A DNA stretch of 64,000 nt from Sipunculus nudus (lineage: Eukaryota; Annelida; Sipuncula; Golfingiida; Sipunculidae). The stretch is taken from positions 78,938,453-79,002,452 of the forward strand of contig CM049311.1 in the NCBI GenBank assembly GCA_026874595.1. The letters run 5' to 3'. The notes under the pieces were generated by a model. The model did no database searches and was not told the DNA's origin. It saw nothing but the letters and a program-made list of their open reading frames with translations. A program made the translations under genes and the position numbers. Shown in pieces: positions 1 through 13,960 of this stretch (position 1 is the first letter of the stretch; the number at the start of each line of letters is the position of its first letter).

Positions 1-285
1 CGCATTTATTTGCGAAATGCGGCCTTATCTGGAACTCCCTCTAAGCTGACCAGGGGCCTGCAGGTGTTATAAACAGTGCCCAGTGCCCAGAGGCTGTGAC
101 CCACAGCAGTAGGCTGGACACAGGGCTCTGTGTGTATAATCTAGGTAACGTATCAAGTTAGATTTATCGATGACTTACCACGGATAATTAGAATTTAATA
201 CTCACATCTGGATAATAATGTCAGCTACTATTACCCCACATATATGTTAGTGCCAGAACAGTACACTTGATGGACAATTCCTCCA

Positions 286-927
286 ATGTTAGGGGCGGAA
301 CCAGGATTTGGGAAAAGGGGAGATGTCAAACCCTGAAAGACTAATGGAAAACTCAAAGGGGCCCATTCACCTACAAAGTATGTTGAATTAACACGAAAAA
401 TAGCTTCTTCCCTTTCAAATATATCCGTCATTGCCAAAATATTGCCGTACAACTGTTTGCTTACTGCTGTAGACGAGTGTTAAAAAGTGGGCCGGGCGAG
501 ATCACAGAAGTAAACAAAAACACAGCGCGTGGGGCTCTGTGAATCGCGAAGCCACAAAACGTGTTATTCAGGAGATGCCTTGACTGACTTGGCCAAAATA
601 AATGTAATTCTTGTTCACGCTGGCTGAAACATCACGTGTTGCGGCTCATATTCGGACCTCCGATCAAGTGGCCTTGTTATGGTAAACAGACACACGTGGA
701 CTCGCAAACTCATAACAAGGTGTTAACAGCCGGATGCAAGGTACTTGCACTGTGTGCTGGGATGGCTTTGCCGGAAAACTTTTGTACAATGTACAAAATG
801 GGCGGGGATCGGGCCGAAAAAATGTGTCTCACACCCTCTAAAAAGGTTGCTTCGGATGAAAAGGGGGGACGGGAGTGCGGGGACGTGGGGACGGGGGTGC
901 GGCCCCCCCCCCCCCCGATCCGCTTCT
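286..927. mobile_element. dispersed repeat (family A, copy 1) inside hAT-like ends
   Basis: The left end AGGGGCGGAACCAGGATTT and the right end C-run plus GATCCGCTTCTG are of the CAG-GGGCGGATCC type common in hAT elements, but no 8-bp duplication is found. The interior 345-790 matches 46279-47150 and the inverse of 47633-48096. A conserved inner hairpin is CCTTGTTATGG / CATAACAAGG. Confidence 0.5.
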
Positions 928-930
928 GAC

Positions 931-1925
931 TATGCCAATAGAATGTGGAACAACCTTACAGAAGTTAAATATTTGGGAAAGAATTCACCTCCATTTTCAT
1001 AAGCTTTTGTGAAAGAACCCAGTATTGCATGGCTGCGGTTAGGTAAGTTTAACATCTGACTTCCCGGAGTAGTAAAAGAACAGAAAAAAGTGAGAATACT
1101 GACGCGGTATGTACCACCTGTGCTGAAGGTTGTAATAAGTACCTCAGACGCATTAACCATGATTATACTCTGATAATGAAGTTTCTGGAGCAAGTGAACA
1201 GATTGCCAATGGGACCAGTGGTCGCTTCTCCTTCTTCACCGTCCCGTTTAGGGGATTGTCTTATATTACCCTGTATATCATACTCTTTAAATTTATAATA
1301 TTGCATCCAACAATGTCAGTCTAAGGTAATTTTTGTGTATAGAAACTATTACATTGAGTGGATATTTCTAGTTATTCCTGGTTGTAGCATTATATTTTGG
1401 ATCTCGGGGGCTAATGACATATAAAATCATATATTTATTCATCAATATGAATTGTTTATTAGAGTTGTGGCTTACGTGTTTAAAACAAATGTTAAGTATG
1501 ACAAAATCAAATTTTTAATGTGAAATATAATACAAGATATGTGTTTAAAATATATGAATAATCGTTCAACAGCTGGCATGAGATTAGATTTTATTTACAA
1601 CAGATTGAGGAAGAAATAAATATAAAAAAGCCACGAAAAAAAATTCAATTAAATGTGCAATAAACAAGGCGGAACGAATTACATTGTGAGTAGCAAATTA
1701 CACTTCTTACTAAATTAAAATCTTAAATATGTTTTTCTAGTTCTTCGGCATTTTATTTTTTATTTTTTTCACATTATTAAACTAATTGCTGCGAGTAAAA
1801 ATCTATATTATTTCGTGCTGTTAGTGGCATTCTTACGCAAGTCTTCCAGAATAACATATCTTCCAAGAGATAATGGCGCAGAAAGCATCGGATCGTTCGC
1901 GTCACACATACAAATATATATATAA

Positions 1926-2011
<86 letters not shown>

Positions 2012-4476
2012 CTAGATCTATGGTAGGACACCAGAGCTTTATAATTATACAAATATAGAGGAATAAAATTTTGTCAGACATTTTAACTACTATACGTAGT
2101 TTTGGGCAACATGTTGCTGTACTCGTGAGGTTCGACTTACTCCTACATGAGAAACAGAATCCTTCGGGTGTACATCTGTTGATCAAGACAGCATAAAAAT
2201 GGAGGTGGGTTCCTAAAAAAATAAATAAAATCATACTCTGTATGAGCTTTTACATTTCTGCATTTATTACTTAATATTTACAATTTAGCAGTAATGATTT
2301 TCTTATGTTATTCCTCATGGCTCTCATATTAATCGTAAGACTATACTGAAACCCTGGCAAAGTGAACACTTTTAATTCATTTGACATATTCATGACCAGT
2401 GAAACATTCTTTGATAAAATTATCTGTTCCGTCATTCACATCTTGAATCAAATTTACTTGATAAATAATGGGACTATTAACAAGAAAATCGTGCGGATAT
2501 TTGAAATCCAGCATTTTATTGTCAATTTGCAAATCCACAACACAATATAATACGGTTCTGCTCAGATGTTTGTTGCGCAGTTTTCCGAAATTTTGTAATT
2601 CAACCTTATCATGACTTTCCTATTCTTTATTAAAATGTAAGAAAAGAAATGTCGACATGTCGTTCACATTTACAGTTAAAAGACCTTGATGGGTTCATGA
2701 TATTCTTGTTTAAAGTAAAATAGATCTATAAAAATCACTTATATTCTTCTTTTCCCGCCTGAAATGACTACCGTTACGAAAGAGTACACTGCATTAACCT
2801 AATCAAGGGCACTCCCTGATAATTTGCTCCCGGCTATAAGGCACTCAACATTCTACGTCTTAGCAATAACTGCCATGCACGTAACACTAAAACATTACTC
2901 CAGGAAACAAAAAGATAAATGGAGCACATACAATTAGTTTGTTCCATATGGACCTGGATTTATTTTCATTATCTTTCTTGACATTATCTCACTATGTTCC
3001 TATTCCGTAAATGCTTCCACTGGTGAGAAGAGGAAATGTCTTTGGCTGCAATGTCGATAGCAGCTTTCAGTTCCCTGTAGTGAAACCCCGGGAATGTCTA
3101 TTTTAGGGAACCATAACAAACATTCTCAATAGCTGGAAGTACTATTTCATTTTTGTCGGCGAGAGAGCGACAATTGTCCTTCATACGGATAATGGCGAAA
3201 AAACGATTTTCATCAGTATATGTAGTCCTCGCAAAGGACAGCGATCACTTCCAGCTTAATGGAAGAGGGTTCCAATTACAATCTCTTCGTTAATCCTTAA
3301 TACCTTCGGCACCCGGATTTACCACTAAATATTCTGTTAATGCCGGTTCCATCCATCGTCTCGTGTTACTCCTATTATATAGTATTAAGGAACCACCCTT
3401 TGCAATGTGAAAAGAATTTTTTTTTACACGATGTTATTATAAATATCACCTTATGTCCTAGCCGTGACAGCCCGACTCAGTAGGCAATCGGATTATTGCG
3501 CTGGTAAGCCTACTCGAGGAGTGACACAAGTAACATTGAGAAATGTATCGCAGTGGCCATGCATCAGGTTGCATTCATATTTTGGTAAACGGCCCGTAAT
3601 CTCAATATTATGCTGAAAATAATGAATTAACACAGTAGTATACATGTGAGCTCACAACCCAAACTGAAACACTATCTCCATGGACATACCTTGTGTCACC
3701 TGCAAGCTGCCTGCGTCCTGTTATCCGTGCGAGCCATGCTTGTGTTCATGCGGTCATAAATTCAACAAACATCCCGAGGGGTTTACCAATGTGCTGGGTT
3801 AAAACGGAATTTTTCTCCCTCATCGGTATTATTAGAAAGTACACAAAAATTGCTGACGATTGGTCTGGTTTATGTTTATTGACATTGTACTTGTAAGCCA
3901 GGAAGCCTTGAAAGAAATGACGAAAATATTTGCATCTTCATAAGGCCTCATAACGCGTCTCTCAGACTAAGATGTAAAGACACACTGGCGCAAGTAATCT
4001 GGTCGTAATGCCAGAGGGTCGATTTGACGCTACTAATGTCCAGAAGCTTGTTTTTTTATTATATGTTTTTATATTATATTGTATTATACTTTCTTATTTT
4101 ATGTTATATTATGCTGTATGACACTTTTTAGATGTTATAAATTTTTACTAATTTTCTTTGTCACCTAGGGCTTTTTTAATGAATATTTTAGTTAAATATA
4201 AGAAATGAAAGCCACAAATTTCTATGAAAGGATGGGTTGAACTATAATTTGCCGTTAAAGTGAACATGACGTTGTCTTTTTAGTTTCCATTAGGGAACAA
4301 ACCATAATGTGAAGCACACAGTGGCGACGAGGTAACAGCCTTAATCACGTGACCTGATACCCCGCCTTCTTCACTTTACAGTTGGGATTAGCATTTTTAT
4401 CCCGAAGGAGTAAAATTTTAAGAAAGTGACATAGGACGTGAAATCGCTAATCAGAGAAGTCATTGATTCATAAAGT
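931..4476. other. non-coding stretch
   Basis: AT-rich DNA with the compound microsatellite at 1913-2009. All open frames are short and without recognisable protein features. Confidence 0.6.
1913..2009. repeat. (TA)n-(GA)n compound microsatellite
   Basis: TA/TATAAA tract to 1969 followed directly by 20 GA units. Confidence 0.95.
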
Positions 4477-4937
4477 GCCTCCCGGTGTAATGAATTTAGA
4501 TCCGCTTCAGATAACCCCGGTAATCGCATTCAGGGTACGTTCAGATTACGTCCCTGGTAAACGTTGACATCAGTGATCCCACTGCGGTTTCAGATGACCC
4601 CTCAGATATTATAACAAAATGATGATAAAATAATTATTGTTTTCTTTCTTCTAGAAGGGTCATATTATGTTGAACCTTTGTACCTCATATTTGTATATAT
4701 GTTCCGGCGAAGTCAACATCAATATGATTAACAATATGATTATAACTATGACTTTTTTCTTCTCAGATATGGATTATAATTTTAAATATTGTATTTCATT
4801 CAAACATTTCATGAATTAAAATATATATTAATGTATCATTTAGCTTAATCGAATACCCAAGGGGCAATTTGAATTTGATTCCGATTATCGGGGGTAAATT
4901 TATATGGAGTAAGATTGGATTCTTTACACCGGCAGGC
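4477..4937. mobile_element. MITE-like element with about 14-bp TIRs
   Basis: GCCTCCCGGTGTAA at the left and TTACACCGGCAGGC at the right are inverted copies with one mismatch. The 430-bp interior is AT-rich and non-coding. No clear target duplication is visible. Confidence 0.5.
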
Positions 4938-5385
4938 GAGAAAACATCGGTATGACTTGGAGATAAACCTGCTTAATACAAGCTATGCCATGCAGCTTTT
5001 TGTCTGCATTTCATAAAACTTATGTACTGCTATCTATGGATAAGTCAACATTGCTGCTGATGAAATGTGGTGTTTATGTGGGTATTTTATCAAACTGATT
5101 CGATGACGGTCACTGATTGTTTCGATCAAAGCGAAAAACAGCCATGCCAGAGTAATAAATCCATTTTATTCTGAATAATTATAATTCACACGTTCACAGC
5201 ACACAAAACAGTTACGTGGTAGAAATTAAAAAAACCTTTGTAAAAAAATCCAAACGTGTCTTGTCAATATCAGATATACATAGGAGGAACTTTATTTGCC
5301 CAGAGTTTCTACTTTTTTATCATTTCACTATTGCATTGTGTCCCTGAAACATTCGAAATGATGTTATCGTCATTTTTATTTTCAA

Positions 5386-5434
5386 TCATTATTAATTATT
5401 ATTATTATTATCATTATTATCATTATTATTATCC
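5386..5434. repeat. (TTA/TCA)n microsatellite
   Basis: ATT/ATC trinucleotides in tandem, followed by a C-rich stretch. Confidence 0.9.
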
Positions 5435-5705
5435 CCCACCCCGCCAGGAGGGTATGCTCTTATCCCCGTTGGGGTGTGTGTCTGTGTGTGTGTAATTCTA
5501 TTAACAACATAGCTTACGCATTCATGAACTGAATATCATGAAATTTTCTAAATAAATTAAGATGCGATGAGATTGTGATGTGGATCCAGTGAATGATTCG
5601 GATTCAGGAGAGTCATCTAGGGATTTTCATAAATAAACAGTCAAGAATGAACCTGAAAATATAGGCTGAATAAGTGATTGCAAGGACGGATTGGGGATCA
5701 TCCCA

Positions 5706-5827
5706 CAATAGGACCCCCCCCCCCCCCCCCCCACACACACACATGGCTGACATACATTCCTTGGAGTAAAGATTTCTAGTTAATGGTAGTAGTAGTGATG
5801 GTGGTAGTTGTAGGAGTAGTAGTGATG

Positions 5828-5861
<34 letters not shown>

Positions 5862-5885
5862 AAGCAGTAGCAGTAAAAGTAGTAT
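5706..5885. repeat. C-run, (CA)n and (TAG)n microsatellites
   Basis: A run of about 23 C and five CA units, then from 5783 a TAG/TGG trinucleotide array with a pure stretch at 5827-5861. Confidence 0.9.
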
Positions 5886-6185
5886 AAAGCTGTGCAAGAA
5901 AGCCAAAGCTATCGAGTCCAAACCATATGAGTTCGAGTGCAGGTCCGAGTCCAGGCTACTCGAATGGAAGCCAAATCCAAGTCCCTGAGATGCGAGTCAA
6001 AGCTCATTTCCTTCAAGTATTTTTCAGTCTGAGCCAATATTAACATCCTTACTAAAAGAATTTTTAAAAGAAACTTTGAGGGTATTATGTTTGTTTTACG
6101 TTAGTTTGCACATGCCTATTACTTGTATGTTCATTTACTTTGAGCTCACAATGCAGAGCTAGAGCTACAGCTTGGTATATATAGT

Positions 6186-8420
6186 CTTTTTTTTGTGGAA
6201 AATTTTACATACATACGTCTTTTATTAGAAAGTGACAGAGTTTTTTTTCAGCTGGACTTCCGAAGTTAGTTTACATCGGAGTATAGTGTGTTTTCAATGT
6301 CTGTTATTGATGTCAATAGGGTTGCACTAGATCATCCAAGGCTGTGCAGTCAAAGTAGTGGTCAGTTACACTTTCATAAGGTTTTGCACATAGTGGGCAG
6401 TTCTTTTCTATCCCTGGCTGGATTCTGTTCAGAGCATTCAGTGGTGGGATCGCAGGCGAATGATGATGAACTGTTCACGTCTCGAGAGGATTTTTATGCT
6501 GTCTTTTGCTGTTGGGGTTGTCATGTGATTGAAGATAGTTCTACCGGTTTTTCCCATCGCCCATCCATTCATCCACTCATCTTTTTTGTTGGATTTGATG
6601 GTTTGATTTGCTGTGTTCATTGATACTGGAAGTGTTGTGATGATCCCTAATTGGCTAGTCTGTCTGCACGTTCATTGCCTGGTATATCTGTGTGTCCTAG
6701 GATCCACAGTATATGTGTGTCCTAGGATCCACTGTATTTGTGGGTCATAGGATCCACTGAAGTGTAAGTTTGACAGCGTTGGTGTTGATGAATTGGCTAA
6801 TTGTTTTAGAGAAACTTCTTATTGAAGTATTTTCTTGTTTTCCGCTCTCGAGTGATCCTAGCACAAACTTTGCATTAGTGTACATGTGAGCGTAGTCTTT
6901 GTCAAAAATTGACAGTGGTTCTCTATTTTCAGGGATTCTGTGTTTCTCTTTCAGTTTTTCTGCAATATACAGAATTTTATTTCATTTTTATCTCTGTAAT
7001 CGTCTCCATTTTTCTACAAGCTTTCTGATAGGATGTTTTTTGTCCTTGCGTTTGTATCTTTCTATCGTCTCCAAAAGTGCTGCTTCTCTTCTCAGTTTGA
7101 GAGGTTCTACATTTGTATAGATTTCACATGCCGCATTCGGTGTTGACCTAAAGGCATCCGAGACAAAGCGCAATGCAAGGATTCAGAATTCATCAATGCC
7201 TTTCAAGCTTGACGCCAAGGTAAGTCGGATTTGCTTCCCTTTCCAGTGGTCCTCCTTTGAATGTGATACCTAGTTTTTGTTCTGTATTTTTTTTTACTTT
7301 TAGTGAAAACAGAGTATATCGTTCTGGAGCAGTTGACTTTAAGCTTCCAGTCTTCAAAGTAAATTCCTAAAGTGTCCAGGTCTTCATTAGGTCTCCTAGC
7401 ACTGAGTGTTTGCTGGGATGCCACATCTCCAGGTCGTCTGCATACAATGTTTTTTCTGTCTATAGGATTTCCTGAAGGTAATTGAACAACAGGAACAAAG
7501 ACAGCTCAGCGATAACCCCTGTGTGTGACCTTCTTCTATGGCCTCCTTGGATGACACGCCATAGTTAAGAATTTAGGAAGAATTTCATCCACTTACACAG
7601 TTTGCTGTGGATTCCGCATTCATCATTTTCATAAGGAGTCCTTTACGCCATGCCTTGTCATAGGCCTATTGTAGAGCGACAAAGATGACAGTTTTGTGTT
7701 GCTTTCTTTGGAATCCATCAGGAATTCTCTGAGAGAGTCGTTGGTTCCTTGTCCTGCTCTGAATCCTGCTTAGTTGTTGTTCAGCAGTCCAGAGGTTTCA
7801 AGCCACCAGACGTTAGTCTTCCATCCTTTCATTCTGTTTTCTAATACAGGATTTTAGGGAGATTGGACGGTAGCGTTTGAGTTCTTCTGGCACTTTGCCC
7901 CTTTTAGTTTCGTAGTTAGGATAGCATTTTTCCATGACTTTTGGATCTGGCTCGTTTTCCGTGTTATATTTATTAGATGAAGAATCGTCTGCTTTCCTGT
8001 TGTCCAAAGATGGGTCAGTATTTCATTGTGGATTTTGTCTGAGGTAGGATATTTGTGGGCTTTAAGATTCTTCGGGGCTCATTAGTTGTAAAGTTTTTCT
8101 CAAAGATGGAAGTTTTGCATTGGGTGCTTTCTCTTTTCCGTTTAAGTCTTGGAGTTTTTCCCTGTTTTCCATGTGTTGGGTAGTTCCGTTGATGGATGCA
8201 AAGACAGTCTTGACTGTTTCAGCTTTTTCCTGTTTATCGGCAATGATGGCATCCTCATTTGTCATTGGTTTAGGGTTTTCTCCGGTGAGACTGTTGAAGA
8301 GTGACCAGACTTTGGCTCCACCTCGGGATAAATCCAGTTCGGCGAATGTGTTCGTGGTTAGTTTTGCCGCCTTAACGGTTCTCAGCAAACAAGGCTCATG
8401 CTAAAGATAACATGCCCGAC
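6186..8420 (-). pseudogene. 5'-truncated non-LTR retrotransposon (RT plus RNase H), decayed
   Basis: Read on the minus strand, in order: an AKVWSLFNSLTG-type block (8388-8062), EELKRYRPISLKSCI (around 7855-7890), the catalytic YADD of reverse transcriptase (around 7432-7445), WKLKVNCSRTIYSVFTKS (7340-7290), RFVSDAFRSTPNAACEI (7170-7110), an RNase H-like IPGNERADRLAN (around 6640-6690) and a terminal CPLC...TDHYFDC knuckle (around 6350-6400). Several frameshifts and stops separate the blocks. The presence of RNase H points to the I/Jockey superfamilies. The endonuclease half is missing. It ends in A-runs on its own strand near 6186-6250. Confidence 0.85.
6681..6757. repeat. 25-bp tandem triplication inside the LINE RNase H region
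   Basis: Three near-identical 25-bp units containing CCTAGGATCCAC occur at 6696, 6721 and 6746 (the last reads CATAGGATCCAC). The unit encodes part of the GHTDIPGNE segment and is not a multiple of three, so it breaks the frame. It arose after or during decay of the LINE. Confidence 0.7.
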
Positions 8421-9684
8421 TTCTTGCACGCCCTATAGGTAGGCACGCTCAAGAGGTATGCCACGGGAAGACAACTCGATAGCCGATGTACTTGTGTTTA
8501 AATTCACGCAGCAGATCATACACTGTACACTCACTAGTCTAATAAAAAAAAAGTTTAATTAATTGTTACTTCACATGCGGAATTTGAGGTCCCTAATTCC
8601 ATGAGGACATATATACATGCTGTGTGTGTGTTGGTGATGGTGTGTGTGAGTCATCTGGAGTGTTACCCCTGTTTTTCCTGCTTTAGGCTTGCTGGCTTAT
8701 CCTACCCGTTCATTATTTTCACTTGAAGACCAGTTTAGTTTTACCCCAAATACGACAGACCGTCTATCATATAAAGTAGAATTTTCTTACCTATCTTAAT
8801 ATTTATATATAACACAAGAATACACGCTTGACAGTGAACAGTTAATTTTACAGGTCAAAGAAATACATGGAATAACGATAATTTGTAAATTAATAAACAA
8901 ATAAGACAAAAATTAATTTGTTTCCCCTACTTACACTTGATATTATATTAATATAATAAAATATTACATGCTGATGCTCCAGGAAGAATGAACATTTTGA
9001 ATTGTCTGGCTCTATGAGATGATCATGATTCAGGGACTATCCTTCTCTTCCTTGATACACAATCGTAGTGAAAAAGTATATATTTGTAATGCTGACATGA
9101 GCAATGTTAACAAGCAGAATAGAAGGTCGGAAGGAATTTCATAAGCTGCAGAATTTAAGTGTTTGCCAGTCGATACCATCGGGTGTTAAATCTGGGGCCA
9201 TTACAGCCCGTGGTACATCTGTTCAGTGAAGTGTGCTGATATGATATCATGTAGGTCTAGCAATAAATGACTTGATTAATACACCAAAGGCTACTTGTCT
9301 TCCGCGCTATTTGTCTGGAAATAAAGAACCTCATCTTCAAAGCGAAAAAGGTCCAACCAGACCATACCTGAAGTTCTCACCCTCAGGAAACCATTATTGC
9401 ACTTATCGCTCCAGTGTTCCGATCATTACCAAGTCACATACACGGTCCCTTGCTTATTCTGTTAAGTACATGTAGGGGGCTCTAAGGCATGCAAAGAAGA
9501 CATGGAAACCAACTTTTTAATTAATGATTATATCCCATAGATCCCTCCCCTCTCTCTCTCTCCCTCTCCCCCTCTCACATACACACACATGCACCGAAGC
9601 ACGGCACAATACACGCACGCACATGCATTGGCAAGGTGCATTTATGTGTATCTCTCTCAATCAATATAGTTTATTAAGGGAAAT

Positions 9685-9740
<56 letters not shown>

Positions 9741-10795
9741 AACTACTTAACTGGTTATACATTTTCATTCATTCAGGATGGCCTTATCAAGGATAAACTG
9801 TAATCTGCTCTGTCACACAGTAATGTGTCATTCCGTACAAATGGAGAGGCTTTAGAACATGTGGTGCCCCCATCGGCTAATCTTCCCAATAACTTCTTTT
9901 ATTAATTGACGAGAATTGGGTTATGGAAACTTTAAAAGCTTATTTCAGCTTTAAAGACATGTTTTAAAGGTGCAAGCTGCATTTATATCTTTCCCTTGTC
10001 ATTCATCTATCACAGTTTACTGCGACAAATGCAGTTTTACCACCATTTCAGAGAGATGACTTTTCTAGATACTGAATACTTCTTAAAGATGAGGTAACTT
10101 TTGTTTTATGTTTTACCTTTAATCTTTTCTTCATCCGTCGTTAATGGACCGTCTTCCCTGTGTCTTAACAAAAACCCAACGAGATTCTGGTAAAACTCAA
10201 TCTGTGTCGCCAGTACAAGTACGGGTCATTGCTGCCTGGACTCCTGTCAGGTTAGCCTAGCTTTTAAGCCATGGCCTCAGGTGAATGGATTAAACAGCTC
10301 ATAATGGGCTTCGATTGTGGACCAAAATGCATGCAATTTTTTGACAGGTGGTGGATAGGTGGAGATCCGTAACTGTCCCATGACAGATATAAGCAGTCTA
10401 GTTTTTACTCGAAAATATTACAAATAGGATCTAGGAAAAATATTTAAAATATATGAGCGAGGGTGCAGCAAGCACACGACATAATAATCGACGATTACCG
10501 ACACAGACCTAAGTTTCCTCTACGTTTTATGTGTATCTACAGTTTGGTTTTGTTGTGATGCGATCAAGCATTCACGGCCAAGGAGCGTCCCAAGCAAACA
10601 GTTCGAAATCCTCTACGAAACTCTTTAACCCGAATTCATTTCGACGAAGTTAGCGTGATTTTTTTTTTTAGTTGGGCCTTAGATTGCAAAGAGGTGCTAG
10701 ACTGCTCTTCAAATCAATCTGCTTCATATCAACGATTCTCAGCCTATGAATTCGTTCTAAAATTTGCGTGCGAAGAGGGAAAACCAGAGAACCTT
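8421..10795. other. non-coding stretch
   Basis: Between the LINE and the foldback repeats. It holds only microsatellites at 9540-9739; no gene is seen. Confidence 0.6.
9540..9739. repeat. (CT)n, (CA)n and (TA)n microsatellites
   Basis: CTCTCTC-rich and ACACAC stretches at 9540-9620, and a pure TA tract at 9687-9739. Confidence 0.9.
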
Positions 10796-10799
10796 GCGA

Positions 10800-11078
10800 T
10801 AGCAAGCAGGGGTTACACACGAAAGAATGTCTAGGACGACTGCAGTGGATATTCAAATCGCATTCAAATGAATCCTGATAAGAGTATCGTGTGCACCAGG
10901 GTGCGCACAGAGCCAGTGTCGCATGTTAATAATTTTGGCTTGATGCACAATGCAGTATCAGTGGTACGATAACGATTCTGTGGTCTGTGCGCACCCCGGG
11001 GTGTTCCTGTCCATAGAACCATCCCATAGCAAGCAGGGGTTACACACGAAATAATGTCTGGGAGGACTGCAGTGTATA
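10800..11078 (+). repeat. direct 50-bp repeats flanking the foldback
   Basis: 10800-10850 and 11027-11078 share TAGCAAGCAGGGGTTACACA and continue to GACTGCAGT with few mismatches, 227 bp apart. A more distant relative occurs at about 23435-23545. Confidence 0.6.
10896..11000. repeat. short foldback (MITE-like) element
   Basis: CCAGGGTGCGCACAGAGCCA at the left pairs with TGGTCTGTGCGCACCCCGGG at the right, leaving about 65 bp between the arms. A 50-bp sequence beginning TAGCAAGCAGGGGTTACA occurs on each side of it (10800 and 11027). Confidence 0.6.
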
Positions 11079-11119
11079 AACGTTGCGTGAGGAGCTTACG
11101 TGTAACCCTGTCATGACAA

Positions 11120-13439
11120 ACTTGTACCAATGGACAATAAATCACCTTAAAGGGGGGGGGGGGTTCAACAAATTGATATAGACAAGTGATATAGACTTTA
11201 CAGAATGATCTAATTCTAGTAAAAAAAGCATATAATCGTCAAATCCAGTGCTTCTTTCTTTATTATGCGAGTATTATTCTTTTTCCACAGATTTTTCGGT
11301 CGCTTTGATGTATCTCGTCCCTTTGTAACAAAATCGTATATTTATTACAGAAGTTTATTTATTTCTTTATAACTATAAGATGCATATTTCTTCAATGCAA
11401 ATTGTTCTTCATACAAAATGAGTATAAATTATGTATGGGCTGGCATTTAATTTAACAGATTTGTCAAGTTTATCCGTGTTTTTTTCCACATTCGTAAAGG
11501 CCGTAAAGCGATAATCAAACCGTCGACACGACTCACTATTACAGCAGGTGATTCAGTTACTCTGACACGCACGGATGTTGTTAGTATTAGCCTGCTGAGC
11601 ACGACATTCAAACTCGTATCAAATGTCAACACTTAGGGAACCTGCATCATTTTCTGTCTATCTGTCTACCCACAGTTTCATCGGCTGAGGCACAACGGGG
11701 CCGATTCACTGGAGATATCTATGTGTCTAAATACTTCGATCCGCTGGCCGAGTTAATAATAAGCCGAGCCGAGTTTATCAGGAAGCGCCGCCGTTATTTC
11801 ATCAAGCCGATATGAGCCAATTTTGTGCAATTCAGTTTGGCTTGAAAAAAAAATTGATACAAAAAAATCTTTCACATTAAAAACTGCCCGAGAAAAATGT
11901 TCAGTTTTTTTTTTGTTCTTATCGCTGATAGGAAACGGTGTGATTGTTTAAGTAAGGAAGTGTTGGCTTATGAAATCACCAGGATAAACTCTTCTCGATA
12001 TTTAATCGCAAACTAGTTAAATGTAACATGGATGCAATATGTCACACGAAATAATGAAAACTTACTAAATAAAACGGGTACTTTGTAACATTGTCAAATG
12101 AATAGGCTTTCAGGTCAATGAAAGCTAGTCGACATTTCGCAAGCCGAATGAGCCATGAATCTCGGCTTACTACTAAAGTCAGCCGTCTTTGTCCAAACCA
12201 GCCGCATTTTACGGCTCCGGGCTGGGAGAATTCAGAATTCAGCAACCCAATTCAAGGAAGGGTAAGCTTCCTTGAATCCTTTAATCTCATATTGAAGGGA
12301 AATTTCAGATGCATAATCAATCAGTACAGTCTTACCGAAGGAAAAGTAATAAAGTAATAATCTATCTTAGATATCGTTCTTGTGCGGCGTCAGTGCACTA
12401 CGCCTTTAACCATTAAATGGCGGCAGGGAGTTACGGCTTCTGATATATATAACGGCTTCATCATATTAAAAAAACTCCCCGAAAGTTGCTAAGCAGGAAA
12501 TGAAGGCAGACATACTAAAAACACGTGAAAAACGGTTTCGTAAATCAGTTCTTAATGGAGTTTTTACTTCGTGTGACAATCATGTCCAGGTCCCTTGATA
12601 ATTCAGTGGAAATGATGTAAAATATTATTTATCTCTCTACTGCAGACCAATTAGTGAACGCTTTAAGGCTCCTATATGGAAGGCACTTTAGCTCTTCTGC
12701 TTACTTTTTTTGTAGATGGACTCTATAAACGTTTGAAGAATTCCGTAAACGGGTCGCTCGTGATAAAATGCAATTATGTGTTCTGTGAACATTCAGTGTT
12801 CTGTGAAAAATGTCTATACCAGAAGCGGTTTTTAGCAAAAATAGACTACATCATCACTGAAAATGCTTACTCTGAAGTCTGAATATCATAATCTGTGCTA
12901 ATATGCTTTATGACTCATATTGTATATTCCATAGTGGGTGTGAATATAGAACACATTGAATGCAGTTGTTGTGTTTTAAAATGTCGCCTTCTAGACCAAT
13001 TGACACCTAGATCTCAATGTCTCAAATCTTCCTTTTCTATTATAAAATATACCAATAGAAATAAGAAAAAGTAATGTTTGCTGAGAGAGGAGTAGAGGCT
13101 TTATACTATTCAGAGGGTAAATCGATTGTAGCTGGCTGGAACTTCCACAAAATGGATCATCCAAGTAAAAAATGAATTTGCTATGTACAAATATTATGTA
13201 AAAGTATAAAATAGAAAGCATTTATTCCAGATTTTGATTATTGCTGGGATCCAAACTCAGGCGCAAGAAATATGTAAATCCGAGCTGAGAGAAGTGTAAG
13301 TCAGGGTTCACAAATCGATTTATTTTTTATCACACGTCTGCCAGCCGGAACAAAGACAGTCCCTAATACCACTGTATCCAAAATTTATACAAACCCATGT
13401 AAATCTATTTAAAATGGAACTGGGATTTTGGAACGGAGA
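11120..13439. other. non-coding stretch
   Basis: Starts with a G-run at 11152. AGCCGA/GAGCC words recur at 11740-11820 and 12130-12220, possibly remnants of one old element. No gene is seen. Confidence 0.55.
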
Positions 13440-13960
13440 ATAGAGAATCATTATTTAAAGCTTTTAGAAGAATAAAAAAGTTTGCAGAAAAACTCAAGAA
13501 ATTTCAATTCAAGTCATTTATAGGTGTATATCTCTCAATCCACTCCAGCATGTATTGTGTAAAACTGATAGTTATAAATGTTCCCACTGTTAAAAGGAGA
13601 AAGAGACACTTGATCACTTTTTTATGAATGTGAAAAAGTACAAGCATTAATATCTGACTTGAAGAAAAGGTTATCATATGAGGAATTATTAACTATTAAT
13701 AAGCACTTTGATGTTAATTAAGTTATGTTTAACAATACAAATCATGAAGTATTGAGTATAATTATTCTCCTATTTAAGAGGTAAATCTATGTTTGCGAGT
13801 GTAAAGGAGGCAAAATGAATTTTTCGGGGTCAGAAAGTTTTATTGAACAGTTTTAATAATAGAGAGAAACATTGCAAAGCAGAAAGATAAATTATATTTA
13901 CATAAACAGAAGTGGAAGCAGATGTTTCATATCTTTGCAGAATATCTTCTTTAAAATATC
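13440..13960 (+). pseudogene. 3' end of a second LINE ORF2 (zf-RVT type), frameshifted
   Basis: The translation gives KCSHC, stop, KEKETLDHFF, a frameshift, then ECEKVQALISDLKKRL, and further on IERNIAKQKDKLYLHK. The C-x2-C ... H-x-x-x-C spacing with ETLDHFFxEC is the zinc-knuckle found after reverse transcriptase in many LINE ORF2 proteins, and a KW..MF-type ending follows. At least two frameshifts and one stop are visible. It is different in sequence from the LINE at 6186-8420. Confidence 0.65.

Noticed and set aside
5613-5921. 102-codon minus-strand ORF
   Set aside because: Dominated by Leu from the TAG microsatellite.
12676-12882. 68-codon ORF with repeated VFCEHSVFCEK
   Set aside because: Low complexity, no splice support and no recognisable domain.
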